A stretch of DNA of 64,000 nt from Proales similis (taxonomy: Eukaryota; Rotifera; Eurotatoria; Ploima; Proalidae), in contig JAGVRJ010000007.1 of assembly GCA_019059635.1 (NCBI GenBank), positions 868,001 to 932,000 on the forward strand, read 5' to 3'. The position numbers and the translations under genes were made by a program. Shown here piece after piece: positions 42,720 to 54,500 of this stretch. Under the pieces are notes generated by a model. It worked only from the letters and a program-made list of their open reading frames with translations, had not been told where the DNA came from and did no database searches. Position 1 is the stretch's first letter; each line of letters opens with the position of its first letter.

Positions 42720-43474
42720 TCAATAGGCACCATTAAGCCAGTAGGGCGAGCAAGCCGGTACAATTCCTTTTGATGCAATTTGGTGTTTGATATTTGCACC
42801 GTAGCGTGTCGGCGATGGCAGTAGGCTCTCGTATGAGAACGGATTGTTGAACGGGGTCGGCGCAAATGCCTCGAGACGTGCCCGCTTTTGACCCGTTGAG
42901 CATGAATTTGCCGAGCTATTCATGCGCTCCTGTTCATATTTCAGCTTGAGCTCGACATTGTTCACATAGTCGCTTGCATAGGTCGATTTCATTTGCCTTG
43001 CAATCATCAAGCGCACGAGCTTTTCGCTCAATGGCTGTGACCATGCTCCGCTTCCTTGTGCAATACTTTTGGGAGCAGGTCCGAATCGATAGACCATAAA
43101 CTCCTGAGACACGCATTCAAAACGGATTGATTATTATGCGTGCAGTAGTGTGTTGGAAAATTTCCTCTTACCCGAGAAGGATGCGGTTTGTTGTTTCGAA
43201 CTCCACTTGCAGTGGCGGTACGTATCGGCTCTGGACGAACCTCTTGGGGCCAAGGTTTGAAAGTATCTTGGTAATGAGTGTTGCCGATCGGATCACCGAG
43301 ATAAAATGGCGCTCGAAAAGCATTTGAGGTCATCGGTCTTGCGTTTTTTAGACATTTCTTAGCCAAAGAAACTAGGTTCTGACTCGAACATTTTCTACCT
43401 GGTGGCAGCGAGAGTGCATTCGATTTCTGGTTGTTGACATTGGCCAACGTCTGATGATGGAAGCTTGTTGCCAT
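42720..43474 (-). CDS. Unrecognised 230-aa protein, possibly microtubule or sperm associated
   Basis: Two exons: the first starts at 43474 (MATSFHHQTLANVNNQK) and ends PHPSR at a GTAAGA donor; the second resumes EFMVYRFGPAP in phase 0 and ends SPYWLNGAY. No signal peptide or membrane segment. Short Pro/Gly/Tyr-rich motifs (YLGDPIGNTHYQDTFKPWP, KSTYASDYVNN, PTRYGANIKHQ) look like those of sperm-axoneme microtubule inner proteins, but no specific family is recognised. If the intron is not removed, the first frame closes after 148 codons. Function not assigned. Confidence 0.7.
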
Positions 43475-43957
43475 ATAAGCTTGGATGGGCCGATTTCGCC
43501 CGGAGCCGCATTTGCAGCCCTTTATGGTGAGTGTCGTGTTGAGCCGGCGCTTCCATGGAGTTTGTGTTTGTTGGCGTTCGCTTTCAGCTCGCTAATGAAC
43601 TAAAGCAGTGTCGCAGGCCTATTTAAACCGGGTCACATAATTCGCAGTCGCAGTTAGATGGCAGCTTGTCAACTAGGTAACAAGTTAGTAAAGTTGTTTA
43701 CCAGCTAAATAATGCAGGAAACTCCTCATCAACCCTGCGGCTTTTTTTAGTCTTCGCCTGAAAAATTATTCAGCCAAGCGACTCTGATAAGTCCTACGCC
43801 TCTGACTTGAATGAGCTTGACCTAATCTAAACTGCTTGTTCTAAATCTCTCATTTCTGTTGTTATGCGATTTAAAGAGTCGGAGATTTTCGAATTAGAAA
43901 GCATTTATTTATTCATGGAATTTGATTTATGAGCTCGGTGTTGTCATTTGAAGCCTC
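43475..43957. other. Intergenic, no gene recognised
   Basis: About 480 bp. Only short frames. It should contain the promoter of the minus-strand gene on the left and the 3' UTR of the four-TM gene on the right. Confidence 0.4.
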
Positions 43958-44740
43958 TCAACGAATATAATTTGTGGCCACAATTTTTCCACGAGCTCCA
44001 ATCGGCTCGACATAAGGAGGCTTGCGCTCTTCAAGGTGCAGTCCTTTGGGAGAGCATCCACGAATACCAATGAAGCTTATGAGAAAGCCGAGGGCGCCCA
44101 GGATAACCAACGCACAGCTGACCGCCAAATTGGTGCCCATCAGGCCCCAAGTAGTGTTCATGGTTGCTGCTCGATTTGATCCCAAGTTTAGGCCGCTTTC
44201 AATATAATAGTTGACCAATACTGCGTAATAGCCGACGAGAAACCCACTGAGAAGTGAAGTTAGAAGGCTTAGGCTCAGAAAGAGGAAGAGACTCGAATAG
44301 GAGCGTCGATAAGCCGAAACGACGCCTGTTACTCCCGCGAATATTGCAACCAGGCCAAATAGATTGGCTGCGTAGGACCAGGGCCAGTAATGAAATTTCT
44401 CAACCCTCCTGGCGAACGGGTTGTTTCCGACCTGCCACAGATTACTGTCGTGTTTTACTGTAAACGCCGGATTGTTGGCCTCATTGTAGTTGCCTTTGGG
44501 AAAAAAGTTTCTCAAACGATCGAAGCGTGATTCTTAGTCAACTTGAAGCAACTTACTGATTCCTCGATTGGTTACACCGTAAATAATTCTCACTATTTCA
44601 GTGATGCTTATGAACAGGCCGAGAAAGGCAATCAGACCGCCAACAATTCCTTCTTTGATTCCCCACTGTTCCCAGCAGCTGTTGCGGAATTTAGGCTGCA
44701 CTATCTCTCGGAGACGTGGTCTTGGCACGTAATAAGGCAT
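43958..44740 (-). CDS. Four-transmembrane protein, unknown family
   Basis: Exons 44557-44740 and 43958-44532 give 252 aa. Start at 44740 (MPYYVPRPRLREIVQP); the open frame extends upstream without an ATG. TM1 is about residues 30-52 (EGIVGGLIAFLGLFISITEI). TM2-TM4 lie in exon 2 (YAANLFGLVAIFAGVTGVVS, LFLFLSLSLLTSLLSGFLVG, TNLAVSCALVILGALGFLIS). A polar loop of about 50 aa separates TM1 and TM2. The topology resembles MS4A/TMEM-type tetraspans, but there is no tetraspanin CCG motif or claudin W-GLW-C-C. The intron between the exons is only 24 nt by this model. Confidence 0.7.
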
Positions 44741-45197
44741 CTTACCCAATAGCTCTCGTTTGATTGTCTCCTCGTCAACGTTTGGCCAGGTTTCAATCGA
44801 GCCAAGAATTAAATAGCTCGGTCAATTTATGCCCAGCCATCGCAAAGCCGCCGGTTCGACCAGCTAAATTAGACCGAACCGATGCACATTCTCATTAGAT
44901 GTGATTTTTGTTCTCATCGACACGCATGGTCGGCGGCAAACACTAATTCGCTTTTAGAGATGGCAAAACACAGCCATTTAGTGAGGTCGCTTTTTGATCA
45001 CCAATCGCTTAGGCTTTAAATTAAATTCGCGTCGAATAAAGTAGTAAAAAAGCTATGCTCGACCAGCTCGACCCGAGTGATGGCCTAAACAAGAATTTTA
45101 TTTATGTTTTATGGAAGACGAGAGAAAAGAACGAGAGACGGAGTAAAAGAGAATGAAAACAATTCTGCAACTGGCTTCGTTATTACGTTTTCGTTAA
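44741..45197. other. Intergenic, no gene recognised
   Basis: About 460 bp between two minus-strand genes, AT-rich, no recognised gene. It should hold the four-TM gene promoter and the carrier gene 3' UTR. Confidence 0.4.
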
Positions 45198-46241
45198 TTA
45201 GGGTGCGGGCGAATTCAGAAATTTAAGAAGGTTTTCATAAACCACAAACGTAAGACTGGCTGCCGGCACTACTCTTAGCAGGCAGGGCAGCAGTCCCTTG
45301 TAAAATCCGTAGAAACCCTCGTGAATCGCTGTTTCTTTGACCACATCAAAAGCGCCTCGGTAGTTTTGATGTTGATCTTGAAGACGAGCTCGAACTTTTC
45401 GTTAATTCTTAGTTTACGAGACTACCGACGAGAAATAAACAAGCGAACACTTACTCAATTGAAATGGATAGGTGACTGTGACACTCAGGATTTTGGACAG
45501 GCCGCTAAAGGTTGAGTAGTGAAATGTGTCAAGTTGGACTGTCTCTGAGTCTTGTGCAAAGTGTTCTAGCCAAGCACGCTTCATTAGATCGTATGTGACC
45601 ATTTGAATTGTGCCATTCAAAGTTCCGAATAATCCTGGCACGAAGCCTTTGTAGAGACCAAGCAGTCCGTCGGCTTTTATCAGAGCTCGAAACGCTTCTG
45701 GCGAGTTGCGGTAGAACACATGTCGCCCGCCTGCGTCCACTTGCCCGTACTGCAAGCACATTCGGGTTTTAATCAGAAAAAGAGGATTGGTGATAAATAT
45801 TGTGATCACACCGGCGATTGTTGCATCGAATGTATAATTTGCTACACTGAGAGATTTGCTTTGGCCATCGGTCTGCTCAATCCTCATTTTGTGATGTCTG
45901 TTTTTCAAGCCGTTGTACAAGAGGAAATAAGTGCCCCATGCAGTGCCGCTAGCAAACGTGTTGATGCCTATGCCGCGATAGAGCCCTTTAAGGCCACTCT
46001 CGCTCGAGTGGATGTGTCTGAGCGTGTCGAGCATGCTCTGGTAACGCGGCCGGTACTTGGGAGCATGCAATCCATCGTTCACTTTCGCTTGGGCACTGCG
46101 CCTTAATGTTGCTGCCTCGTACACTTGCCATCGTACTTTGATTAGCTCAAGCGGATGGAAGACAGCCGTCGCCGACACGCCGGCCACGGTGCCCGCCACA
46201 AAGTTCTTCCAATCGATATGGTCCCACATGTAGCTAGGCAC
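45198..46241 (-). CDS. Mitochondrial carrier, SLC25A32-like (folate/FAD transporter)
   Basis: Inner mitochondrial membrane carrier. Exons 45455-46241 and 45198-45394 give 327 aa, joined at [12 protein letters not shown] (phase 1). Three repeats with the PX(D/E)XX(K/R) signature: [23 protein letters not shown] and [13 protein letters not shown]. Other blocks shared with SLC25A32 are [35 protein letters not shown] and [13 protein letters not shown]. Repeat 2 has NPLFLIKTR, like NPLWVTKTR of folate carriers. The family exchanges folate or FAD into mitochondria. Substrate is inferred from similarity only. An insert after the first signature (about residues 43-62) lengthens the first matrix loop. 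Confidence 0.88.
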
Positions 46242-47037
46242 ACTGAACGCGGCCTCGGTTACACAATCTCGTTTAGATCATTCCGCTTAATTTTAGACCA
46301 CGTAGCCAATCCAAGTTCAGTTTTGTGCCGACGCATATCTAGTCATAGCTACCTCGTCGTGTTTTCATTTGCCAACACTGGTTCGCATGCTTAGCGAATG
46401 AGGCCTTTTAAATGAGAGAATTTTGCCAAACCAAATCTCTCACAGCCTACCAAAGGACAAAGGCGTGTTGAGTTGATCCAAGCATAAGCGAAGATTCGTG
46501 ATGGGCCTTTGCTGGGTTTTTGGAGTGTTGGGCATTTTAAACCGGCTCTATCACCGAGAAATGAGCAGTCGGTAGAGATGAAACAGCAGCCGTCATTGAA
46601 TTCATGTGGCAGCTTGTTCCTCTGTCGCCACGATCTCAAATAAAATCATAATGGTACTTGGCAGAAAGTGAGCTGTGTATTGCGAGTCGCAGCAGTGCAG
46701 GCTTGTCCGGTGTTTTTTATCGCTGATTGACCCGTCGTAAAGCGAGCCCGAATAATCGTGTCAGCAGGTTGCCCCTATGAGGTATGTAGCTTGCTCGTAA
46801 ATGCATCTTATCAATCTACCGCGTCAATTAGGGTCGGCTTGATAAGAGTTGAAATAAAAAAAAGAAAAAAAAAAAAAGAAATATATTTATGCGCATGCGT
46901 TATAGCGGAGAGATTGGCGACGTTGCTGGTGAAATTAGTCATCGTTGATCTACAAGAGCGCGTTTTTTGTCAAGCCCGTTTTTGGCTGCGAAAAAGCTAA
47001 AAAAAAAAAGGACATTGAGATTCACACACATGAATTG
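46242..47037. other. Intergenic with oligo-A tracts
   Basis: About 800 bp between divergent genes. Long A-rich tract near 46856-46880. An 82-codon minus-strand frame (46391-46639) has no recognisable family. No gene called. Confidence 0.4.
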
Positions 47038-48204
47038 ATGAATTCTAACGTAAATCAGCCTCAATTGAATCAGCCTGAACAGCGATTGGCTAATTCCTTC
47101 GCAATGGCTCTTAACAATCAAACGAAAGAAAGTCTCCAAGAGTCGGCCAATGGCCCGGTTGATGATATGGACCCAAATCAACGTCTATGGGCAAAAATGA
47201 ACGACGGCGATTTAGAGAACGATGAACAGTATTACTTCCAGACAAGACTTCATAACACTGGCTACTGGGGAAAAGTGAGACCCAGACGCGGCACTATAAT
47301 GGTGATCATTGGTCTTGGCATCTTGCCAATAGCGCTCACAATCATTTCAGTGTTTTGGCACTTTTGGTACGGTCCGGCCGTAAACATACCGTGCAGAGTG
47401 CTTGGCATTACTCTGCTCTGTGTGAGCGTGGTTCTAGTTGTATTGGGCCTTGTTTCAAATCTGCTCATGTACTCGGATCCAGTTTACAAGCAGTTCGTAG
47501 GCTCGCCCAAACTGCGATGGAGCACTTGGGTCCTACTGTTCTCGACACTGGGCGTAGCAATTGCGTCCATGCTCATCATAGTCTATTACAACTACTGGCA
47601 CAACCGATTCGTCAACACGCCAATGATTATCATTGCACTAACTTTCTATTTTTTCGGCACATTTGGCTTCTTCATTGCAATTTACATCAATTTTTCAAGA
47701 TTGCTACGCTCTATTCGTCGCAAGCGAGGCATCCCAGAGAAAACCAAACCAGCTCCGGGTGAGATTATATCCGAGCCGTTTGACTTAAAAAAAGAGTCCG
47801 TGCCTCCTCTAACTGCCAGTATGCAGGCCATACCAAATGAAATGGTCGAACAGGAGCGCAAGAGTTTCAGAAAGAAGAAAACAAAACTGACGCCTCGAGT
47901 CCTCAGAGCTTATAACAACTCGATATTGGGCGCTTTTGTGTCTAAAGAAACTCCGGAGCCGAAAAAAGAGGATGCCGCCGCCCAACCACTAGAACCCGAA
48001 GAAACAAAAGCGGCTCAAACTGCTGCTGTAGAGGCTGAAAAGGCTCAGAATCAGGAAGAAACTAGACCAACTGGCATCCAGGCAGCGATCAAGACCCAGC
48101 CGATTCAGAAAGAACCAGTTGTACCAAGTTCCGTAGTAACTCAATCCCGCAACTTTCGCACCCAGGGTCTTGTGATCAAACCAAGAAATGCGTCTCAAAC
48201 ATGA
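47038..48204 (+). CDS. Four-transmembrane protein with long charged C-terminal tail, unknown
   Basis: About 389 aa from the ATG at 47038; the open frame begins earlier but without ATG, and a second ATG lies at 47104. The N-terminal 80 residues are hydrophilic. Four hydrophobic segments follow (about residues 85-220: GTIMVIIGLGILPIALTIIS, VLGITLLCVSVVLVVLGLVS, STWVLLFSTLGVAIASMLII, PMIIIALTFYFFGTFGFFIA) with short loops, then a basic RRKRG patch and a roughly 150 aa Lys/Glu/Ala-rich tail. Both ends are probably cytoplasmic. No sequence similarity that I can see to the four-TM gene at 44 kb. Single exon. Confidence 0.75.
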   Translation: MNSNVNQPQLNQPEQRLANSFAMALNNQTKESLQESANGPVDDMDPNQRLWAKMNDGDLENDEQYYFQTRLHNTGYWGKVRPRRGTIMVIIGLGILPIALTIISVFWHFWYGPAVNIPCRVLGITLLCVSVVLVVLGLVSNLLMYSDPVYKQFVGSPKLRWSTWVLLFSTLGVAIASMLIIVYYNYWHNRFVNTPMIIIALTFYFFGTFGFFIAIYINFSRLLRSIRRKRGIPEKTKPAPGEIISEPFDLKKESVPPLTASMQAIPNEMVEQERKSFRKKKTKLTPRVLRAYNNSILGAFVSKETPEPKKEDAAAQPLEPEETKAAQTAAVEAEKAQNQEETRPTGIQAAIKTQPIQKEPVVPSSVVTQSRNFRTQGLVIKPRNASQT

Positions 48205-48522
48205 ACAGGCCTCCAGAGCAACAATGAGCAGTTACAATAAGCTATCAATTGCCGTACTTCCAGCAGTTTCTTTAAAAAAAAAGTTTTTTTTTCTTTTTTT
48301 TCTTTCAGTTTCGTTATTCTTCTTTTGCTTGTATAACTATGATGAATATGTTAGACCGTACAGATTCAAATATTTCGATTGAGTTGGTTTTTGTTTGTTC
48401 AGATGAAAAATAAAATTTGATTAGGAGAAATTTTATCTAGAAAAGAAGCAGGAACAAAAACCTGAAGAAAAATGAAAAGCTTACGAGTCAGCATCTACTG
48501 GTCGTTATGATTAAAGAACCTT
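48205..48522. other. Short interval between convergent genes
   Basis: About 320 bp with poly-A/poly-T runs near 48272-48302 and AATAAA near 48410 (+), likely the 3' end of the four-TM gene. No gene seen. Confidence 0.4.
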
Positions 48523-51500
48523 TCAGTCAGATAGATCACTGTTGGACAGGTTTCGTTGTCGCACTTTGTTGCTCTTGCCCGAATAATAGTCATTGGCGTC
48601 GATAACTGGCGTCGATCGTCTCTCTTCTTTAGTTGAACTGCTCTTTGTGTGGACTGGTTCCTCATAAGCTTCTGAATCGTGTCTAAAGAACTTGCAGGCG
48701 TCCTCGTAATAATCGCGTGCAATCCAATAGCAGTCGTCCGGCTTTATTCCGTCGTCCCTTTTTTGTAGAAAATTTTTATGAACGTCGTCTGTGGTGCGAA
48801 AATATTTCCAAGACAAGCCTACTTTTTTCCGTCGACGAATCTGACGCGTAAAAAGCTTCCGCGCTTTCCAATCACTCTGGCGGGCAAGAAGATCGTCTCG
48901 TTGGGCGCTAGGATATAGTCGTTCTCCTCGATCGAGTGCGGCCTAGTGAACCGGCCAAATATGTGGTTGGCGTTTTGTATAGACTGCTTGCCACTTGACC
49001 ACTCAATTGTGTACTGTCTACCATTTCCAACTCGCTCAATTACTCTTCCTATGATTAATTGAACTCGTTTTTAGATAAAGTTAGAATCAAAGGCAGAAAA
49101 TGAAGCCCAACCTAATTCATAGACGTTTGTGTAGTTGTTACGCGCCACGACCACCTCACCAACCCATCGCTTTTCAAGCTCGACTATTTGATTTACATCG
49201 GTTTGGAATTTGATTCTCGGCAGGAGATAGACCTCGGGCCTCGGCACCACACTCTCAACATAGTCATAAAACCGAACCAAGATTTGGCTAGCATCGTTCG
49301 ATAGGCTAACTATTTGGCCAGGAGCATAGCTGAACTCGTAGTTTGGATGGAGAGCCACGACGGGATCGCCCACTTCAAGGTTCATCGACGCGTCTTGCTT
49401 GTCCGAAATAATATGCTCGCGGCTGATCACTTCACGATCCTTAATACTGTCTTCGACTTCGTACTTAAAATCTCCCGCATAGCTCTTGACGATGCTCCTT
49501 TAAGAAAACAGACTCGGTCAGGGTCCTTGTTTACGATTTATTTTGATCATCAACTTACCTGTAATACCAGCCATCGTCCGGCCATTTGGCCAGCACCTCT
49601 TCGCCCATATCCAGCTTGGGCAGCTCTTTGCGGAGTTTGCTCATTCTGTCCTCTGGCTGCTCGGCCGATTTGCGTCTGCTCTTCTCGTAAAGCACATTTG
49701 GCTTGATCGATTCCGAATGCTTGTGATCGCGAGTAGTATGATGATCGGCGCCATGTTTTTCTTGGACATAAACAAATTTGTTCGGATCGGGTAAAAGCAC
49801 CGGTCCGTCTTGCACTTTCCATTCTTCAAAGTCGTTGCGTAAGGTTTTGAAGCGACCCTCCAAGTCGGTTTTTAGATGCTTTTGCTTTTGTCGAATGGTC
49901 AGAAGCTCTTTGAACATGTTTTGGTATTTGTCATCGAGACGCACTTTAAAAGCACAAGTGTAAGCAAAATTGAAGCCAAAAAGGACCAAAGTTAAAATGA
50001 GAGTGGAAAAATTACAAGAGTCAAAGTGGACTTTGATTTCGCCAATTATTTCGTCCCTAAGCTGATCCAAGTCGGGCGGAGTAAGTGGACGCGGCACATT
50101 GGGTGCTCGTTCTTGAATTTGAACATGAAAGGCTTTCATGTCCGGCCTAAAAATTAAAGCCAGAGTTAAGAAAAATGAACACCCAGAGCGTAGATTTGAC
50201 TATAGGTAGTCGAGAATCGTCGAGGCGAATAAAATTGAGTAAAAGTTGCTCACTTGAGCCCGAGACGAGATCGAATGTAGTTGACAATAAAGCCATAAGT
50301 ACTCTTGTTGATTTTAATTAGCTCTTGTCGCGAGTTGACTCCTTCCTGGCCGTTGAAAAAGAGTATGGCGAAGAGTTTTGGAAAAGAATGCTGATCAATT
50401 GACTGTACAACCCCGGGCACCCAGCAAGATTGCTCGAACTCGTTTATAACCAGCGCCATCACATAGTCGCCCAGCTAGAGGCCCCAACAAAGCAACTTGG
50501 TAGAGAATCTAATTTCTTTTTGGAGGAGGAGCAGTTCTTACGCATAAATACGGTGTAGTGCCACTCAGCCTGATCATGTTGCGAACCGAGGCCGCTTTTT
50601 GCAACGGACCTTTTTCGAATTTGATGTCTGCATGGCGTGAATCAACCATTTTCTTCACCTTGGCCGGATAGTAGTAGCCAAGGAGATCGTTGCGAGCTAT
50701 CACTCGGTCGCCTCGGGTCCATCTTTCTTCTTTACGCGCGGCGCTTTTCATCATTTCTTCCCTTTGCAGCTTGATTGTCAATCGTGGCTTGACATGAACA
50801 GACAGTTCTTAGTTCAATCCCTTAAAACTGAGAGCAACTCACTTACTTGAGTTTGTTCACTTTCGCTTGACGAATGTTGATTAAGCTTTTGTGCAATACG
50901 TAGATATGTTTGAGCGAGTCTAATTTGTTCTTCGACCGCTTCAATGTCTGAGAGCTTCAGAGGCCAGTTGCAGTAAGCGAGACTCTTTAGAACCTGATCT
51001 CGATTTTGGCCGTCAAATTCAAATGGCGAATTAATTTTATCCGCTTGAATTAATCGCTTCTCTGTGTCACTGAGAACGTTCCAGACCTGAGCGGATAAGA
51101 AACTAAAAATTCGAGTAGTAATAATAAAATCAGAATATTAGATCAAATTTGGCCAGCTTGAGGGGACTGAGTTGTTGGGGAGGCGAGCTGAGATGTTTAT
51201 TCGCTTTCTGCTAAAATCGACATTCAGCTCTGTTGCTATGCAAAAAACAGATTATGCAATCGGCATGGCTTGCCGGCAGCATGTCAACTCAATGTGTTTG
51301 TGTATATGTTTATGATTACCGTTTATAGGTGGAAATTTGTGCCTCTAGTTGAGTCTCGTAGTCCTTGCTGAGAGACACGTTGGCTGCATTTACAAAGCTG
51401 AGCTGTTGCACATTCGCAGTTGCCTTTGCTCCGTCCTCGATCTGCTCGAATCACAATAGAGAAGAAAACGCCAAGAGAAAAAAAAGAGGGCTTGAACAAT

Positions 51501-54500
51501 CGCTCTGCTTGCTCGTTAGCAAAATCGTTATATTTCTTTCTTTTCTTCGACTTCTTAATTGTTTGTCGTTGTTACGGCATTTTCACATATCCTCAGCACG
51601 GCTCGATTGCATTCAGTCGTTTTTTTCTCTCTCTCTCTCTCTTACTCGTCTATTATTATTATTTTTTGCCTTTCGGTACCCTGCCTGCTATTTCTTGACG
51701 CTCTCTCTCTCTCTCTTCCTTGCCATCGTAAACGCAAGGAAGTTGGGCGCTTGCAGCAAATGAGTGTGAAATGAAACCACTCTCTCAGTCACGCAAGGCT
51801 GCTCACCTCGGCGTTCGAGCATTAGGTCTTGAGATCGCATGGTGCACTTGGCTTTGGGTTTAGGTCATCATTTATGAATTAAATTTGGGAAGCCTTTGGA
51901 GATCAATTCAATCAACGCTTCTCTGAGCCTGGCTAGAACAAAAATTTCATCTCTCGTTCAAGTGGGCGGATTGTTTCAGTCCTAAAATCAACAATAAAAT
52001 AATTTTTGCTCTCACCGATTTCCACTCATCCACCGTGAATAAATCAGTCAGAATAATGACCTCCCTATTTGAGCTCTGATCGATCTTGTTCTGTTTGAGC
52101 TGCCGGTCTAAAGCAAGCCCGAGCGCGTCTAGGCTATTCTTGTTCAGCCAGCTTTTAATTCTTGAAAAACTTGACGGCCCTGGCCAGCTTTTTATGAGTC
52201 TTTTACAACGACCACTTGAATTCGTCGTTTTTTGGATTGGTTCCCGATAACTTGACGTTTCTTCTGCAACATTAGTCGGTTAGATGCAAAATTCAGATAA
52301 TAAGCGCAGATTCATTTGAAAATAAAGTCAAGTTAGCAAGCAAGGTTTAACTGAAGAAAAAATGCCGCAAAGTTTCTGATGTTGTTTTTTCTCGGCCAGC
52401 GTCTAATAGACCGGAAACTAAAATTTTCTCTTACGTTCCGATCTGTTGGGGATTGTATCATCCAGCTGGTGTTGGAGATACTTCTTGGTTTCAGGTAGCA
52501 TCCATTGAAGTGATTTTAAATCGTGCAGAGTATTTAAAACGCTTGTTGTCTCCGTCATCGATGAAACACCTTTAATTTGTAATTTAGCTATTTGATCTTC
52601 GCTTGGCAAAAGTCAAACATGAACCTTTTTGAACTATCTTGCCTGAGCGGCTGCTTGCCGCAAAAGATTTGCTTTTTTTCAAACTAGGCAACTTCAGCTC
52701 GCTTGTTGAGTTCTATTTGAGCGATGAGTGGACAATACCGTGGCGGAAAATTGCTCACCTTGTATTTGATTCGGCCACCCGCCGCACTGAAATGCGGGCA
52801 CATTCTTCTCTAAGAATGCTCATCTGTCGAAGAAATAGCTGACCCTTGGCGATCTCTTCTTTGAGCAGACTTATGTCTTCACTCTACGACGATCATTTGG
52901 TTTTTCTCAAAAAATGTTAAAATTGAAACAAAGACGCTGACTCAAACCTGATAAGGGATCGGACCCGTCGGATCGGCATTCCACCCGCTTTCATTGAAAT
53001 AATGATACCGACCGCCGGTCTCTTTAGCCAAACGGCTCAAGAACTGATTCGCTTCAAAATCGTTGCAATTGAATGATATGCAGTGAACAGGAACTTTGGT
53101 CTTCAAGTTAACTTGAGATAATATTTGACGAGCAGGCTTTCAGTCGAGCGCTTCAATCAAGTGGACCAGAGATAAACGATCAGATTGTTCTTACTTGATC
53201 TGGTCGGCCATCACACAGCAGATAAATTGCCTGGGTTTTGAAATCGGACAGAGCGTAGCGGAGTGCTCCAAGAAGATTCGTGCTTCCCTCGGCATTCAGT
53301 CCATTGACCCATTCAATGGCACTGTTAATGTTGTGCTCGTCGATTTCGACGAGCCGATCACGCCAAGGCAACACTTTATTGTTGAAGGCTACCAGGTTGA
53401 ATCTTTGCTTCGCTTTAAGCTGCTCCTGAATTTGCAGAGAAAAAATAAATTGTGTCGCAATCTTGCTGCTTTCTCAAGGTCGAATTCAACTAACGTGCAT
53501 TAGGAGCTCAAGTTTTCGCTTGACAAAATCCAGACTGAGCTGCATTGAGCCAGAAGTGTCAATCAAAAAGCAAATGCTCTCTTCGACAACCGTGCCGAAT
53601 AGCTCGCGGCTTCCTCGACTCAGCCAGTCGATTCGTTTCTGAAACTGCTCGAGTGCAGTCAACAGCTTGGTCTCAAATGTCCGATACAATTCTGAGGTGA
53701 TCTTAATTCAAATTAGAAAAGTGTTCAAATTAAAAGCCATTTGAGCACCTACATGAACGTGCATGATTCCTCCATCTTTCCACAAGACATGTGCGAACTG
53801 GTCGCAGTATTTTGCATTCACCAATTTCAGCTCCTCAATCTACCGGTGTGGAGCAGTGAATCAACGCTATCAACTCAAGCTTTTGTTGCTGGGCTCCAAC
53901 TTACAGAATCGCCTTGGAAATACTTTTTGCCGTTCGGGCTAAGAATGTAAGCGCGACCTGTGCTTGGCTCTTTGTGTAAGTTGAAGACGGCGTCGCAGTG
54001 GCGAAAGCAGTGGTTCTGAAGCACTTGGAATAAATCGAGACTTCGTGCCGATAGTCCGTGCTTGACGAGCCAATCGCGAGAGCTGAAGAAGTCTTCGTCT
54101 AGCGTTTTATTCGTTTCTACTTTGATCGGCTCTTTGACTGTCTCGTTGACTTTTTTAAACGAAGTGATCAATTCTTGCAAGTAGCTGAACGTTTCTTTGG
54201 CGTTTTCCAACTCTTCGAAGATGAGCATGATATCGCGCTGCACTCCTGAGCCGGGCGGTATGCCCCCGAACTCTCGCTTATTTACAATTACTTGCGATTT
54301 GGTCGGATTTACGTCAATATAGCCCGCTTTTAGATCGTCAAATTGTTTCAACAGACAATACGCGTGGAACCGCCCGGGACCGAACGAGTTTTCGGCCGTT
54401 CGTCTCAAATAGCCAAGTGACTCTTCATTGAGGCAATCGAAAGCAACTATGGTGCTTTTAATTCGCCTTTCATTTGACCGTTTGCAGATCAGATCAAATA

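Noticed and set aside
46391-46639. 82-codon Cys-containing minus-strand frame between the carrier and four-TM genes
   Set aside because: No signal peptide, no known Cys pattern and no exon partners.
43958-48204. The two four-TM genes as duplicates of one family
   Set aside because: No shared motifs in the membrane segments or tails; only the topology is alike.
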